A stretch of DNA of 64,000 nt. Source: CBDFHJ01 sp965247635 (GTDB lineage: Bacteria; Chloroflexota; Dehalococcoidia; Lucifugimonadales; Australimonadaceae). This document shows positions 8,918-17,239 of this stretch, one piece after another; the first letter of the stretch is position 1, and every line of letters begins with the position of its first letter. The stretch covers positions 248,001 through 312,000 of the forward strand of contig CBDFHJ010000007.1 of NCBI GenBank assembly GCA_965247635.1, written 5' to 3'. The translations under genes and the position numbers were made by a program. The notes under the pieces were generated by a model. It did no database searches, had not been told where the DNA came from, and was given only the letters and a program-made list of their open reading frames with translations.

Positions 8918-9693
8918 GCACCGTCCGAGCGCTGTCGTGGAACGTCAACGGCATCCGGGCCGTCCATAAGAAGGGCTTCCTCGATTGGTTCCACGAGGTG
9001 CGTCCCGACATCCTATGCCTGCAGGAGACGAAGGCCGCCGAGGAGCAGCTGCCTCCTGAGCTGCGGGAGATGGAGGAGTACCGCGCGTACTTCTCCTCGG
9101 CGGTCCGCAAGGGGTACAGCGGCGTCGCACTCTACACCAAGACGGAGCCTGCGAGCGTGGCCCCCGGCTTCGGTATCGAGGCCTTCGACAGCGAGGGACG
9201 CACCCTCATTGCCGACTACGGGCACTTCGTGCTGCTCAACGTCTACTTCCCCAACGGCAAGGCCTCGCCCGAGCGGCTGCGGTACAAGATGGACTTTTAC
9301 GACGCGTTCCTGAAGTTCCTGGATACGCTGAAGGCGGAGGGAAAGAACGTCGTGATCTGCGGCGATGTAAATACCGCCCACAAAGAGATAGACATCGCCC
9401 GTCCCAAGGAGAATTCGAAGGTCTCCGGCTTCTTGCCGGAGGAGCGCGCCTGGATGGATGAGCTCGTTGCCCACGGCTACGTGGACACCTTTCGGATGTT
9501 CAGCAACGAGCCTGGGCAGTACACGTGGTGGGACCAAATGACCAGGGCGCGGGACCGCAACGTGGGTTGGCGAATCGACTACTTCTTCGTCAGCGAGGGG
9601 TTCGCCGACCAGGTAAAGGCGGGCTACATCCTGCCCGACGTGATGGGTTCGGACCACTGTCCCATCGGGATCGAGATCGCGCTGCCGGAGTAA
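8914..9693 (+). CDS. xth: Exodeoxyribonuclease III / AP endonuclease
   Basis: Mg-dependent exonuclease/apurinic endonuclease of the ExoIII branch, acting in base-excision repair. The four catalytic motifs are visible: LSWNVNGIRA, LQETKA, CGDVNTAH and the C-terminal GSDHCPIGIEIAL with the essential Asp-His pair. The 259-residue length is normal. The start overlaps the gpmA stop codon by 4 bp. Confidence 0.95.
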   Translation: MSTVRALSWNVNGIRAVHKKGFLDWFHEVRPDILCLQETKAAEEQLPPELREMEEYRAYFSSAVRKGYSGVALYTKTEPASVAPGFGIEAFDSEGRTLIADYGHFVLLNVYFPNGKASPERLRYKMDFYDAFLKFLDTLKAEGKNVVICGDVNTAHKEIDIARPKENSKVSGFLPEERAWMDELVAHGYVDTFRMFSNEPGQYTWWDQMTRARDRNVGWRIDYFFVSEGFADQVKAGYILPDVMGSDHCPIGIEIALPE

Positions 9694-9714
9694 CGGCCCG
9701 CCCTGCCAGTGTCC

Positions 9715-9897
9715 TTACGACGGAGGGAGCTGCGGGTCCGTGGCGTCCGGGTCGCCAAGCCCTATGCGCTCGGGCGGCCCCGTATAGAGGCACTGGTTGC
9801 CTTCTTTACTGACGTGAGAGCCGATGGGGTGCGTCTTCACCCACGTTCCGCAGGCGGGGCACAGGTACGATGGCGTGGGACGTTCAGAGCTTTCCAT
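9715..9897 (-). CDS. Small protein with a CxxC motif, unknown function
   Basis: A 60-residue frame, converging with xth. The ATG is preceded by GAGGAGG with good spacing, which is why this strand is preferred over the overlapping plus-strand frame. The product has one CPAC knuckle near residue 13 and a further single Cys near 36, so at most a partial zinc-binding site. The C-terminus is Pro/Asp-rich. I do not recognise a family. Confidence 0.4.
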   Translation of the reverse strand: MESSERPTPSYLCPACGTWVKTHPIGSHVSKEGNQCLYTGPPERIGLGDPDATDPQLPPS

Positions 9898-9962
9898 GGT
9901 GGCCTCCTCTTAGCCCAACTGCCGGCAGACACGTGAGCACAACGCCTAAAGGGATTCTATCA

Positions 9963-10868
9963 CTATGCTCGCTGGAGCATACCAGCCGTGTACTGGGCCG
10001 CCCGGAGCGTGTTGACCAGGAGCATGGCGATGGTCATCGGTCCCACGCCGCCTGGGACCGGCGTGATCGCCGCGGCTTTCTCGGCCGCGGCGTCGAAGTC
10101 CACGTCGCCCACCAGCCGGTAGCCCGACTTCCTGGTGGGGTCATCCACCCGGTTGATGCCCACGTCGATGACCACAGCCCCCTCGCGGACCATATCGGCG
10201 GTGATGGCGCGCGGCCGGCCCATGGCCGCCACCAGAATGTCGGCCTGACGGGTCATGGCGCCCAGGTCGGCGGTACCCGTGTGGCACACGGTGACCGTGG
10301 CGTTGGCGTTGGCCGCCTTCTGCATCAGGAGCGTGGCCAAGGGCTTGCCCACGATGTCGCTGCGTCCGCACACCACCACGTGCTTGCCGGCCGGGTCGTA
10401 GCCGTTCCGCACCAGGAGCTGCTGCACTCCCGCGGGTGTGGCCGGCACAAAGCGGGGTCTTCCCTCCAGCAGCCTGCCTCCGTTCAGGGGGTGCAGGCCA
10501 TCCACGTCCTTATCGGGGTCAAGGGTTATAAGAACTTCACGCGCATCCACGTCCGCTGGAAGGGGAAGCTGGACCAGGATCCCGTGAAAGCGCGAATCGC
10601 CGTTCAAGTGCTGGACCATGCCAATGATCTGCTCCTGAGGCGAGGCAGCCGCAAGATGAAAGGTCTCATTGACCATCCCTACTTCCTGGCACGCCCGGGC
10701 CTTGTTGCGCACGTACACGGCAGACGACGGATCGTCACCCACCAAAAGCGCGGCCAGCCCCGGCGTTACGCCGCTGGTAGCAACCAGCTCGCGGACGCCT
10801 TCGGCGACCTCTGAGCGCACCTCTTCGGCCAACAGCCTGCCATCGATGAGCTTCGCGGACACGAGCAC
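9963..10868 (-). CDS. folD: Bifunctional methylenetetrahydrofolate dehydrogenase / methenyltetrahydrofolate cyclohydrolase
   Basis: Interconverts 5,10-methylene- and 10-formyl-tetrahydrofolate. The catalytic Lys is in YVRNKARACQEVGM, the folate-site motif is DKDVDGLHPLNGGRL, and the Rossmann NADP site shows GRSDIVGKP. The family C-terminal signature PGGVGPMTIAML is intact. The 301-residue length is typical. It is transcribed alone on the minus strand. Confidence 0.95.
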   Translation of the reverse strand: MLVSAKLIDGRLLAEEVRSEVAEGVRELVATSGVTPGLAALLVGDDPSSAVYVRNKARACQEVGMVNETFHLAAASPQEQIIGMVQHLNGDSRFHGILVQLPLPADVDAREVLITLDPDKDVDGLHPLNGGRLLEGRPRFVPATPAGVQQLLVRNGYDPAGKHVVVCGRSDIVGKPLATLLMQKAANANATVTVCHTGTADLGAMTRQADILVAAMGRPRAITADMVREGAVVIDVGINRVDDPTRKSGYRLVGDVDFDAAAEKAAAITPVPGGVGPMTIAMLLVNTLRAAQYTAGMLQRA

Positions 10869-11168
10869 CCCTTACCGAGGAAATCGTCGCGTATCATAAC
10901 ACCGGCGCCCGCGCCTGACGCATCTATGCGACGTGTGTTTGAGCAGCTCCTTTGGCATATCAGTTTACGAGCGACGGTGATAGGCAATTTCAAAGTGCAG
11001 TGGCCACGGCCTACCCGAGTGAAGCTTGTCTTACGAAAGATCAAACCGTTGCATGGACGCTTTCGCGCCTTCTCGCCGTCACGGCGATTCGCCCATATCC
11101 CTTCGGCTGGCTATAATCCAGGGCGAGACTACCGCCGGAGGTTGGTTGCCACCAGGGGCATAGGCGCC
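10869..11168. other. 300-bp gap between folD and acpS
   Basis: This divergent intergenic region contains no convincing gene. A plus-strand frame that runs through it (from 10926) is only the upstream extension of acpS and lacks family similarity. Both folD and acpS promoters must lie here, but I could not pick boxes with confidence. Confidence 0.5.
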
Positions 11169-11537
11169 ATGGAAATCGCCGTAGGTGTTGACGTTATCGA
11201 GATTGACCGGGTCGCTCTGGCCGTAGAGCGCTGGGGAAAGCGGTTCCTGGAGCGCGTCTACACCCAGGACGAGCTGGCCTACTGTCGGGGCCGCCCGGAC
11301 CGGCTGGCGGCGCGGTTTGCCGCCAAGGAAGCGGTCATGAAGGCGCTGGGCACGGGCACGCGCGGGGTGGGCTGGCGCGAGGTGGAAGTGGTCCGCAAAC
11401 CAGGTGGTCAGCCCACGATCGTGCTTCACGACCGTGCCTCGCGCCGCGCCGCGTCGCTAGGCATTGAATCGCTGTCGGTAAGCCTCTCCCACTCGCGGGT
11501 CTTCGCCGTGGCGTCGGTGGTTGGGAGCCATCCATGA
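11169..11537 (+). CDS. acpS: Holo-[acyl-carrier-protein] synthase
   Basis: Transfers the 4'-phosphopantetheine arm of CoA to acyl carrier protein. The 122-residue length from this ATG is the standard AcpS size. The metal-binding motifs are visible: GVDVIEIDRV at the N-terminus and FAAKEAVMKALGTG in the middle. The C-terminal SVSLSHSRVFAVASV strand closes the fold. The frame is open 81 codons further upstream, but that part has no family similarity. It overlaps nnr by 4 bp (ATGA). Confidence 0.94.
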   Translation: MEIAVGVDVIEIDRVALAVERWGKRFLERVYTQDELAYCRGRPDRLAARFAAKEAVMKALGTGTRGVGWREVEVVRKPGGQPTIVLHDRASRRAASLGIESLSVSLSHSRVFAVASVVGSHP

Positions 11538-13090
11538 AAGTCGTAACCGTCGAGCAGATGCGACGGATAGAGCAGCGCAGCGACGATGCTGGCGTCTCCT
11601 TGGACTCGCTTATGGAGAATGCGGGACTTTCGGTCGCCCGGCGGACCACCCAGCTGCTGGATGGGGTGCGAGGCAAACGGGTCATCGTGCTGGTAGGCCG
11701 GGGGAACAACGGGGGCGACGGCATGGTTGCCGCCCGCTACCTCTCCGACTGGGGCGCGCTTGTCACCCTCTACATGACCTCTCCACGGCGCCGCGAAGAC
11801 AAGTTCGAGGAGTGCCGCACCAGGCGAGTGCGCGTGGTAGAGGGTCAAGACGACCAGGACCAGTGGGCGTTGAGCAACTACCTGCCCCTGACCGACCTGG
11901 TGATGGACGCGGTCCTGGGGACCGGCCAAGACGGGCCGCTCGACCAGTCCCTGCGGGCTCTGTTCACCAAGATCTGCGAGACGCAAAGGGCAGGCCAGGG
12001 CTTCAAGCTCGTGGCGGTAGACGTGCCCACCGGAGTCAACGCCGACACCGGCGTGGTGGACGATGCGTGCCCCAGGATGGACCTGACCATCACCTTGGGC
12101 GCCCCCAAGGTAGGCCTCTTCCAGTTTCCAGCGGCCGACTACGTGGGCCAGCTGGAGACCGTGAGCATCGGCCTGCCGGACGGCGTGGACACCGACGTCT
12201 CGCTGGAGTTGGCGGACGGTCCGCTGGTGGCCTCGCTCCTCCCCGCCCGGCCGTTGGACAGCCACAAGGGCACTTTTGGACACCTTCTGGTCGCGGCAGG
12301 CTCCCGCGAGTACGTAGGGGCGTCGGTCCTCACCTGCCTGGGCGCCTACCGGGCGGGCGCAGGACTCGTTACGCTGGCGTCGCCCAGTGGCGTATACCAG
12401 TTGGCCGCATCCCAGATGGCGGAGGCCACCTACCTGCCCCTGGACGAAACGCCCGAAGGGCATATCGCCCCCGCGGGGGCAAGGGCGGTCCGGCAGGCGC
12501 TTGCCGGCGCTACGGCGGGCGTGATGGGCCCGGGTCTAGGGCACTCCGAGGCTGTCCGAGCGTTCATCCAAGCTACTTTGCTGGCGGACCCGCCGACGGA
12601 AACCCCGGTGGTCCTCGACGCCGACGCCCTGAACGCGCTGGCCGAGACTCCGCGTTGGTGGGAGCGGCTCCACGGGCCGGCGGTACTCACGCCGCACCCG
12701 GGTGAGCTGTCACGTCTGCTTCGCAGCACGGTGCCAGCGGTGCAGGCGGACCGTCTGAACGCGGCCCGTCAGGCCGCGGAGGCGTGGGGCCAGGTGGTGG
12801 TCCTCAAGGGCGCGCACACGGTGGTGGCTGGGCCGGAGGGCCAGGCTACCCTGAGCCCGTTTGCCAACCCCGCGCTAGCGTCCGGCGGCACCGGCGACGT
12901 CCTCTCCGGCGTTATCGGCGCCTTGCTGGCGCAAGGGTTGTCGCCCTACAACGCGGCGGTGGCGGGCGTGCATCTGCACGGGTCCGCCGGCGAGCAGGTG
13001 CGTTCGGAGCTAGGCGACGCCGGGCTGATCGCCACCGACCTGCTGCTGGAGCTGCCCCGTGTCATGCGGGCGCTGCGCGCAGGCGGCTAG
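11534..13090 (+). CDS. nnr: Bifunctional NAD(P)H-hydrate epimerase / ADP-dependent NAD(P)H-hydrate dehydratase
   Basis: Repairs hydrated NAD(P)H. The N-terminal YjeF_N epimerase domain (about residues 1-220) contains LVGRGNNGGDGMVAARYL. The C-terminal carbohydrate-kinase-like dehydratase domain (about 240-510) contains SHKGTFGHLLVAAG, the LTPHPGELSRL motif and the nucleotide-site signature GGTGDVLSGVIGALLAQG. The 518-residue length is usual for the fused form. acpS-nnr adjacency is common in bacteria and the 4-bp overlap supports co-expression. Confidence 0.94.
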   Translation: MKVVTVEQMRRIEQRSDDAGVSLDSLMENAGLSVARRTTQLLDGVRGKRVIVLVGRGNNGGDGMVAARYLSDWGALVTLYMTSPRRREDKFEECRTRRVRVVEGQDDQDQWALSNYLPLTDLVMDAVLGTGQDGPLDQSLRALFTKICETQRAGQGFKLVAVDVPTGVNADTGVVDDACPRMDLTITLGAPKVGLFQFPAADYVGQLETVSIGLPDGVDTDVSLELADGPLVASLLPARPLDSHKGTFGHLLVAAGSREYVGASVLTCLGAYRAGAGLVTLASPSGVYQLAASQMAEATYLPLDETPEGHIAPAGARAVRQALAGATAGVMGPGLGHSEAVRAFIQATLLADPPTETPVVLDADALNALAETPRWWERLHGPAVLTPHPGELSRLLRSTVPAVQADRLNAARQAAEAWGQVVVLKGAHTVVAGPEGQATLSPFANPALASGGTGDVLSGVIGALLAQGLSPYNAAVAGVHLHGSAGEQVRSELGDAGLIATDLLLELPRVMRALRAGG

Positions 13091-13168
13091 CGTGTCTCCT
13101 TTTGCAGAGGGACGTCAGCGAACATCGAGTAACGGTACGCCGTAACAGAGCGACATGGAGTAACCGGC

Positions 13169-13345
13169 ATGCAATTTCGCGTAGGTCACGAGGTCCGTTT
13201 TCAGATGATCGTGGAGGCCGCCAACGAGACGGAGGCTGCAAAGCTGGCGGAAGCGAAGCCGTACGACCAGTGGGACCACAGCTACCTGGTAATGGAAGAC
13301 GTGGTCCCCCTGGAGGAGTCGCCGGTGAACCCCCAGACCGAGTAG
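13169..13345 (+). CDS. Small acidic protein, unknown function
   Basis: A 58-residue frame, MQFRVGHEVRFQM... ending NPQTE, with an ATG preceded by GGAG six bases upstream. Codon use is similar to the neighbours (G/C at third positions). The product begins with a short beta-like segment, then an Ala/Glu-rich helix (EAANETEAAKLAEAK) and a second strand-like piece (HSYLVMEDVVPLEE), reminiscent of small compact one-domain proteins, but I do not recognise a family. It lies 78 bp after nnr on the same strand. Confidence 0.5.
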   Translation: MQFRVGHEVRFQMIVEAANETEAAKLAEAKPYDQWDHSYLVMEDVVPLEESPVNPQTE

Positions 13346-13379
13346 CTGTCCCCGCTAAACCCCGCCAACACACGGTGCC

Positions 13380-13408
13380 TTGTTCGGCACAGTGCAGCCG
13401 TCTATAAT
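13380..13408 (+). promoter_or_regulatory. Sigma-70-type promoter upstream of the isocitrate dehydrogenase gene
   Basis: TTGTTC (13380-13385), a 17-bp spacer and a perfect TATAAT (13403-13408). The predicted start near 13415 gives a leader of about 150 nt before the GTG at 13566. That leader contains a GCCCTCG/CGAGGGC hairpin. Confidence 0.5.
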
Positions 13409-13449
13409 AGCTGCGGCCATCAGGCCGTGGCGCGGCAACTGGATGGAGG

Positions 13450-13482
13450 GCCCTCGTTCCTATATCCCTCAACGGCGAGGGC
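13450..13482 (+). promoter_or_regulatory. Leader hairpin before the isocitrate dehydrogenase gene
   Basis: GCCCTCG (13450-13456) pairs with CGAGGGC (13476-13482) across a 19-base loop. It lies in the predicted 5' leader downstream of the 13403 TATAAT box. No T-run follows. It may be a leader structure or simply a leftover terminator of the preceding small gene. Confidence 0.3.
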
Positions 13483-13565
13483 GCCGCTATCACTCCAATT
13501 GACCAGTACTACCGACGTTTGCGCCGTTGTCCGATTTAGGGGGCACCGGCAGAAAGGGGTCCCAC

Positions 13566-14774
13566 GTGGCGGACTACACAGCGAACATTGAGGCAGCCCA
13601 GCAGCAGTTCGCAGCCGTCCTGGAGCAACAGCTGGCCCGAGTGGAGCGCCTAAACGCCGGCCAGGAGCCGACCGACTTCACCAAGCTCACCCCCATCATC
13701 GTCGGCGTGATCGGCGGCGACGGCATCGGACCCGCCATCACGGCCCAGGCCCAGCGGGTCTTGGAGTACGTGCTGAAGGAGCAGGTAGACGCCGGCAAGA
13801 TAGAGTTCAAGCCTATCGAGGGCCTGACCATCGAGAACCGGGCCGAAAAGCTCCAGCCGATCCCCGACGACGTCATGGAGCAGATCAAGCAGTGTCACGT
13901 CATCTTGAAGGGCCCTACCCACACGCCCGAGCAGGGCGACGGATGGCCAAACATCGAGAGTGCCAACGTGGCCATGCGCAAGGCGTTGGACCTGTTTGCG
14001 AACGTCCGGCCGGTCCGCATCCCCGCGGAGGGTATCGACTGGACGTTCTTCCGGGAGAACACGGAGGACCTCTACGCCGTCGGTAGCCAGGGCGTGAACG
14101 TCACGGCTGACCTGGCCATCGACTTCCGCGTCATCACCACGCCGGGGTCGCGGCGCATCATCGAGGCTGCCTTCGCCCACGCCAAGCGCACCGGAAAGGA
14201 CAAGGTCACCGTGGTCACCAAGGCCAACGTGGTGAAGACGACCGACGGCAAGTTCCTCGACGTGGCCCGCGAGGTAGCCCAGCAGTATCCCGATATCGAG
14301 TGGGACGGCTGGTACATCGACATCATGACCGCGAAGCTCATCGATACCAAGCGCCGCAACGAATTCCAAGTCCTCGTGCTGCCGAACCTCTACGGCGACA
14401 TCCTCACGGACGAAGCGGCGGAGATCCAGGGCGGCGTGGGCACCGCCGGCTCCGCCAACATCGGCGCTCAGTATGCGATGTTCGAGGCCATCCACGGCAG
14501 CGCGCCACGCATGGTGAGGGAGGGGCGCGCCCAGTACGCCGACCCCAGCTCGGTAATCCGGGCCGGCGGCATGCTCATGGAGCACATCGGCTTCCCCGAT
14601 CAGGCCGCCAAGCTGTACAAGGCGCTGGACATCTGCGGCCAGTACAAGCGCAGCGTCGTCCTCACCGGGCGGGACACCGGGGCCACCGGCGAAGCGTACT
14701 CCGACTACCTCATGGAAACGATTCAGGCGCCCGACCTGGATGAACGGTGGGAGCGCTACGTCAACGCCAAGTAA
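13566..14774 (+). CDS. icd: Isocitrate dehydrogenase (isocitrate/isopropylmalate dehydrogenase family)
   Basis: Beta-decarboxylating dehydrogenase of the TCA cycle. Family signatures are visible: GVIGGDGIGP near the N-terminus, the substrate-binding ESANVAMRKALDLFANVRPVR segment, TFFRENTEDLYAVGSQG, VLPNLYGDILTDEAAEIQGG and EAIHGSAPRM near the nucleotide site. The GTG at 13566 (402 residues) is preferred over a TTG at 13527 because AAAGGGG lies at the right distance. Pairing with mdh supports the TCA assignment; NAD versus NADP use is not decided. A homologous decarboxylating dehydrogenase with another substrate remains possible. Confidence 0.85.
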   Translation: MADYTANIEAAQQQFAAVLEQQLARVERLNAGQEPTDFTKLTPIIVGVIGGDGIGPAITAQAQRVLEYVLKEQVDAGKIEFKPIEGLTIENRAEKLQPIPDDVMEQIKQCHVILKGPTHTPEQGDGWPNIESANVAMRKALDLFANVRPVRIPAEGIDWTFFRENTEDLYAVGSQGVNVTADLAIDFRVITTPGSRRIIEAAFAHAKRTGKDKVTVVTKANVVKTTDGKFLDVAREVAQQYPDIEWDGWYIDIMTAKLIDTKRRNEFQVLVLPNLYGDILTDEAAEIQGGVGTAGSANIGAQYAMFEAIHGSAPRMVREGRAQYADPSSVIRAGGMLMEHIGFPDQAAKLYKALDICGQYKRSVVLTGRDTGATGEAYSDYLMETIQAPDLDERWERYVNAK

Positions 14775-14777
14775 CAC

Positions 14778-14890
14778 ACGAAGGGGTCTGGGGGCGCTAC
14801 CGACAGGTCTTGGCAGATGGCGAGCGACCCCCAGTAAATTCCATACGAAGGGGTCTGGGGGCGCGGCGAGCGGCCCCCCAGTGAATTCCA
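14778..14890 (+). repeat. Tandem hairpin repeat between icd and mdh
   Basis: Two imperfect direct copies (14778-14844 and 14845-14890). Each starts ACGAAGGGGTCTGGGGGCGC and ends with a C-run and AATTCCA. In each copy CTGGGGG pairs with CCCCCAG (14788-14794 with 14828-14834; 14855-14861 with 14875-14881). A third, truncated echo (AGAAGGGGACGG) serves as the mdh ribosome-binding site. Confidence 0.6.
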
Positions 14891-14907
14891 GAAGAAGGGG
14901 ACGGCCG

Positions 14908-15837
14908 ATGCGGAAGAAAGTAACGGTGATAGGCGCGGGCAACGTGGGGGCCACCACGGCCCAGCGGCTCTTTGAGCGCGGCTATATGGACGTGGTGCTC
15001 GTGGACGTCGTCGAAGGGTTGCCCCAGGGCAAAGCGTTGGACCTACAGGAGTCTGGCCCTATCCTGGGGGTGGACGCCACCATCACCGGGTCCAACGATT
15101 ACGAGGCGACGGCGGGTTCCGACGTGGTCGTCGTCACCGCGGGTGTGGCCCGCAAGCCCGGCATGAGCCGCGACGACCTCCTCTTTACGAACATGAAGAT
15201 CGTCGGCGAGGTGGTTGAAGCCGCCATCGCTCACTCGCCCGACTCAATCCTGCTAGTCGTCTCCAACCCCCTCGACGCCATGGTCCAGCACGCCTACCAC
15301 GTCAGCAGGTTCCCCAAGAACCGTGTGATCGGCATGGCCGGCGTCCTCGACACGGCACGGTTCCGCACGTTCCTGGCCGCCGAGCTCGGCGTGTCCGTCC
15401 GGGACGTGCAGGCCTACGTCTTAGGCGGCCACGGCGACCAGATGGTCCCTCTGACCCACTACACCACCGTGGGGGGCGTGCCCATCTCCCAGCTTTTGGA
15501 CGATGCCACGCTGGACCGCATCATCAAACGGACGCAAGGCGGCGGTGGTGAGATCGTCGCCCTGCTGAAGTCGGGAAGCGCCTACTACGCGCCCGCCGCG
15601 GCCGTCGCCGAGATGGTCGACGCTATCCTGCTGGACCAGAAACGCCAGCTCCCCTGCGCCTCGCTGCTGGAGGGGGAGTACAGCATCAACGGCATCTTCA
15701 TGGGCGTTCCCGTCATCCTGGGCGCGGCCGGAGTGGAGAAGGTCGTCGAGTTGGAGCTAACCAGCCACGAGCGGGAGCTGCTGGACGCGTCGGCTGACGG
15801 CGTTCGGGAGCTCGTCAACATCATGGCCGCGGTCTAG
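14908..15837 (+). CDS. mdh: Malate dehydrogenase (LDH-like type)
   Basis: Oxidises malate to oxaloacetate with NAD. The Rossmann motif GAGNVGATTAQ is at the N-terminus and the acidic residue ending strand 2 (VLVDV) indicates NAD. The mobile-loop substrate Arg is in ARKPGMSRDDLL, with VVSNPLD and the catalytic His in LGGHGDQMVPL. The 309-residue length fits the tetrameric LDH-like group. The ATG at 14908 is preceded by AGAAGGGG; an upstream extension of 56 codons overlaps icd and is not real. Confidence 0.94.
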   Translation: MRKKVTVIGAGNVGATTAQRLFERGYMDVVLVDVVEGLPQGKALDLQESGPILGVDATITGSNDYEATAGSDVVVVTAGVARKPGMSRDDLLFTNMKIVGEVVEAAIAHSPDSILLVVSNPLDAMVQHAYHVSRFPKNRVIGMAGVLDTARFRTFLAAELGVSVRDVQAYVLGGHGDQMVPLTHYTTVGGVPISQLLDDATLDRIIKRTQGGGGEIVALLKSGSAYYAPAAAVAEMVDAILLDQKRQLPCASLLEGEYSINGIFMGVPVILGAAGVEKVVELELTSHERELLDASADGVRELVNIMAAV

Positions 15838-15914
15838 CCGCTGGCCCCGCGGTAACGCACCTGGCACCCAAGCGCCTCATACCGCTGGAGCCTACCGGGG
15901 AGTCCGGTAGGCCG

Positions 15915-16517
15915 GTGGCGCTCACCGACGTAGTCCTCGCTCTCTACCTGGAGGGCCTGCCCCGCGACGACGCGCACGGCAGTCACTCCTACTCCACCGG
16001 GCCGCTGACGGAAGCCGCGGAAGGCGCCTTCGCCCTTGGCTGCGCCCTCGGCGTGGAGTTCCCCGACCGGGTTTCTCTCATCCTGGCGCAGACGCATCCA
16101 GGCGAAGTGCAGGCCATCATCGACGACTGCACTGGGCCTCTGCAGGACCAAGTCGTGGAGGCCAGGGAAGCGAGCGCCGAGCTGGAACCAGCGCTGTTCA
16201 TGGGCTCGCTCTTCGAGGCGCTGGACGAGGACGAGCCGGTGGAGGCCGACGCCGCCTGCAACATCCTGAGCATCGCCTTCGAGTACGGGTGCGTGCTGGC
16301 CCATGTGGAACGCCGGGGCGCGCAGCTCGTGCGGAACAGCTTCAACAGGCGTCAGGCGCTGGCGGCGCAGGGCCGGGCAACGACGGAAGCCACTAGCGAA
16401 CCACCCCCACCAGCGATGGGGCCGCGACCGAGCCTAGACCGGCCGGTCCAAGAGCTGGCCCAGGAGCTCCTCACCGCCTACGAGGCGGACATCGGGTTCG
16501 GTCAGACCGAGCAGTAG
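15915..16517 (+). CDS. Hypothetical protein, helical
   Basis: A 200-residue product I do not recognise. The N-terminal two thirds are predicted mostly helical (ALTDVVLALYLEGLPRDD, then LTEAAEGAFALGCALGVEF). A Pro-rich linker (EPPPPAMGPRP) follows near residue 160, then a short C-terminal helix. It has no signal peptide or membrane segment. The start is a GTG without a clear ribosome-binding site, so the N-terminus is uncertain. It follows mdh by 77 bp on the same strand. Confidence 0.5.
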   Translation: MALTDVVLALYLEGLPRDDAHGSHSYSTGPLTEAAEGAFALGCALGVEFPDRVSLILAQTHPGEVQAIIDDCTGPLQDQVVEAREASAELEPALFMGSLFEALDEDEPVEADAACNILSIAFEYGCVLAHVERRGAQLVRNSFNRRQALAAQGRATTEATSEPPPPAMGPRPSLDRPVQELAQELLTAYEADIGFGQTEQ

Positions 16518-16570
16518 CGCTCTCCCATGCAGAGGAGGGGACTGGGGGAGGCTCACGCCGACTGCAGAGC

Positions 16571-17155
16571 ACACAGGGTGGGCTGGGCAGGAAAATCACG
16601 TAAGCGATCGCCCGCTATGGCGGGCCGCTCTGAGAGATACTTCTATCGCCCAGCGGACTTGGCACGACAAGCCGACGTATCGCCCATGGCCTCTCGATGG
16701 CGGGACCCGAGGTAGTGCCCTCCGACCGTTCGTCCTGAGCTTGTCGAAGGGCGAGCATGCCAACATCGGGTTCGTGGTTCGACAATCTCACCACGAACGG
16801 TTGCGACACGCAGGACGGGTCGGGCAGGAAAATCACGTAAGCGACCGCCCACTACAGCGTACCGCCCCCGAGAGATGCTTCGTCCCATCAATGGGGGCTC
16901 AGCATGACAAGCGCCGCATCGCCCGTGGCTTCTCGATGGCGGGAGCCGAGGTAGTGGCCTCCAGCCGTTCGTCCTGAGCTTGTCGAAGGGCGAGCATGCC
17001 AACATCGGGTTCGTGGTTCGACAGGCTCACCACGAACGGTTGCGGCACGCAGGACGGGCCGGCGGGAAAATCACGTAAGCGACCGCCCACTACAGCGTAC
17101 CGTCCCCGAAAGATACCGAGCCCCGATAAATCGGGGCTCGGTATGACGAGTGTGT
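16571..17155. repeat. Tandem array of REP-containing 237-239 bp units
   Basis: The 722-bp gap after the 15915 gene is filled by two full units (16571-16807, 16808-17046) and a partial third (17047 to about 17155). Each begins ACRCAGG...GGGCAGGAAAATCACGTAAGCGA. Each full unit contains the paired motifs CGTTCGTCCTGAGCTTGTCG and GTTCGTGGTTCGACA...TCACCACGAACGG, which face each other as a large imperfect palindrome. The third unit ends in a perfect inverted repeat (17114-17143). No gene is seen; frames here differ from copy to copy. Confidence 0.75.
17114..17143. repeat. Perfect 14-bp inverted repeat closing the array
   Basis: TACCGAGCCCCGAT (17114-17127) and ATCGGGGCTCGGTA (17130-17143) flank a 2-base centre. 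The core CCCCGAT..ATCGGGG is shared with the repeat at 4847-4862. It also lies about 100 bp past the stop of the minus-strand hydrolase gene, where it could act as a 3'-end structure. Confidence 0.5.
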
Positions 17156-17239
17156 CATGACCACGGTGATCGCCGCGTGGTCCGGCGCTTTGCGCCACCC
17201 CCACCCTGACCCTCCCCCATCGAGGGGGAGGGTATCCGC

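Noticed and set aside
13650..14957. Minus-strand frame of 435 codons over icd
   Set aside because: Antisense to a clear dehydrogenase gene; composition is that of a high-GC shadow frame.
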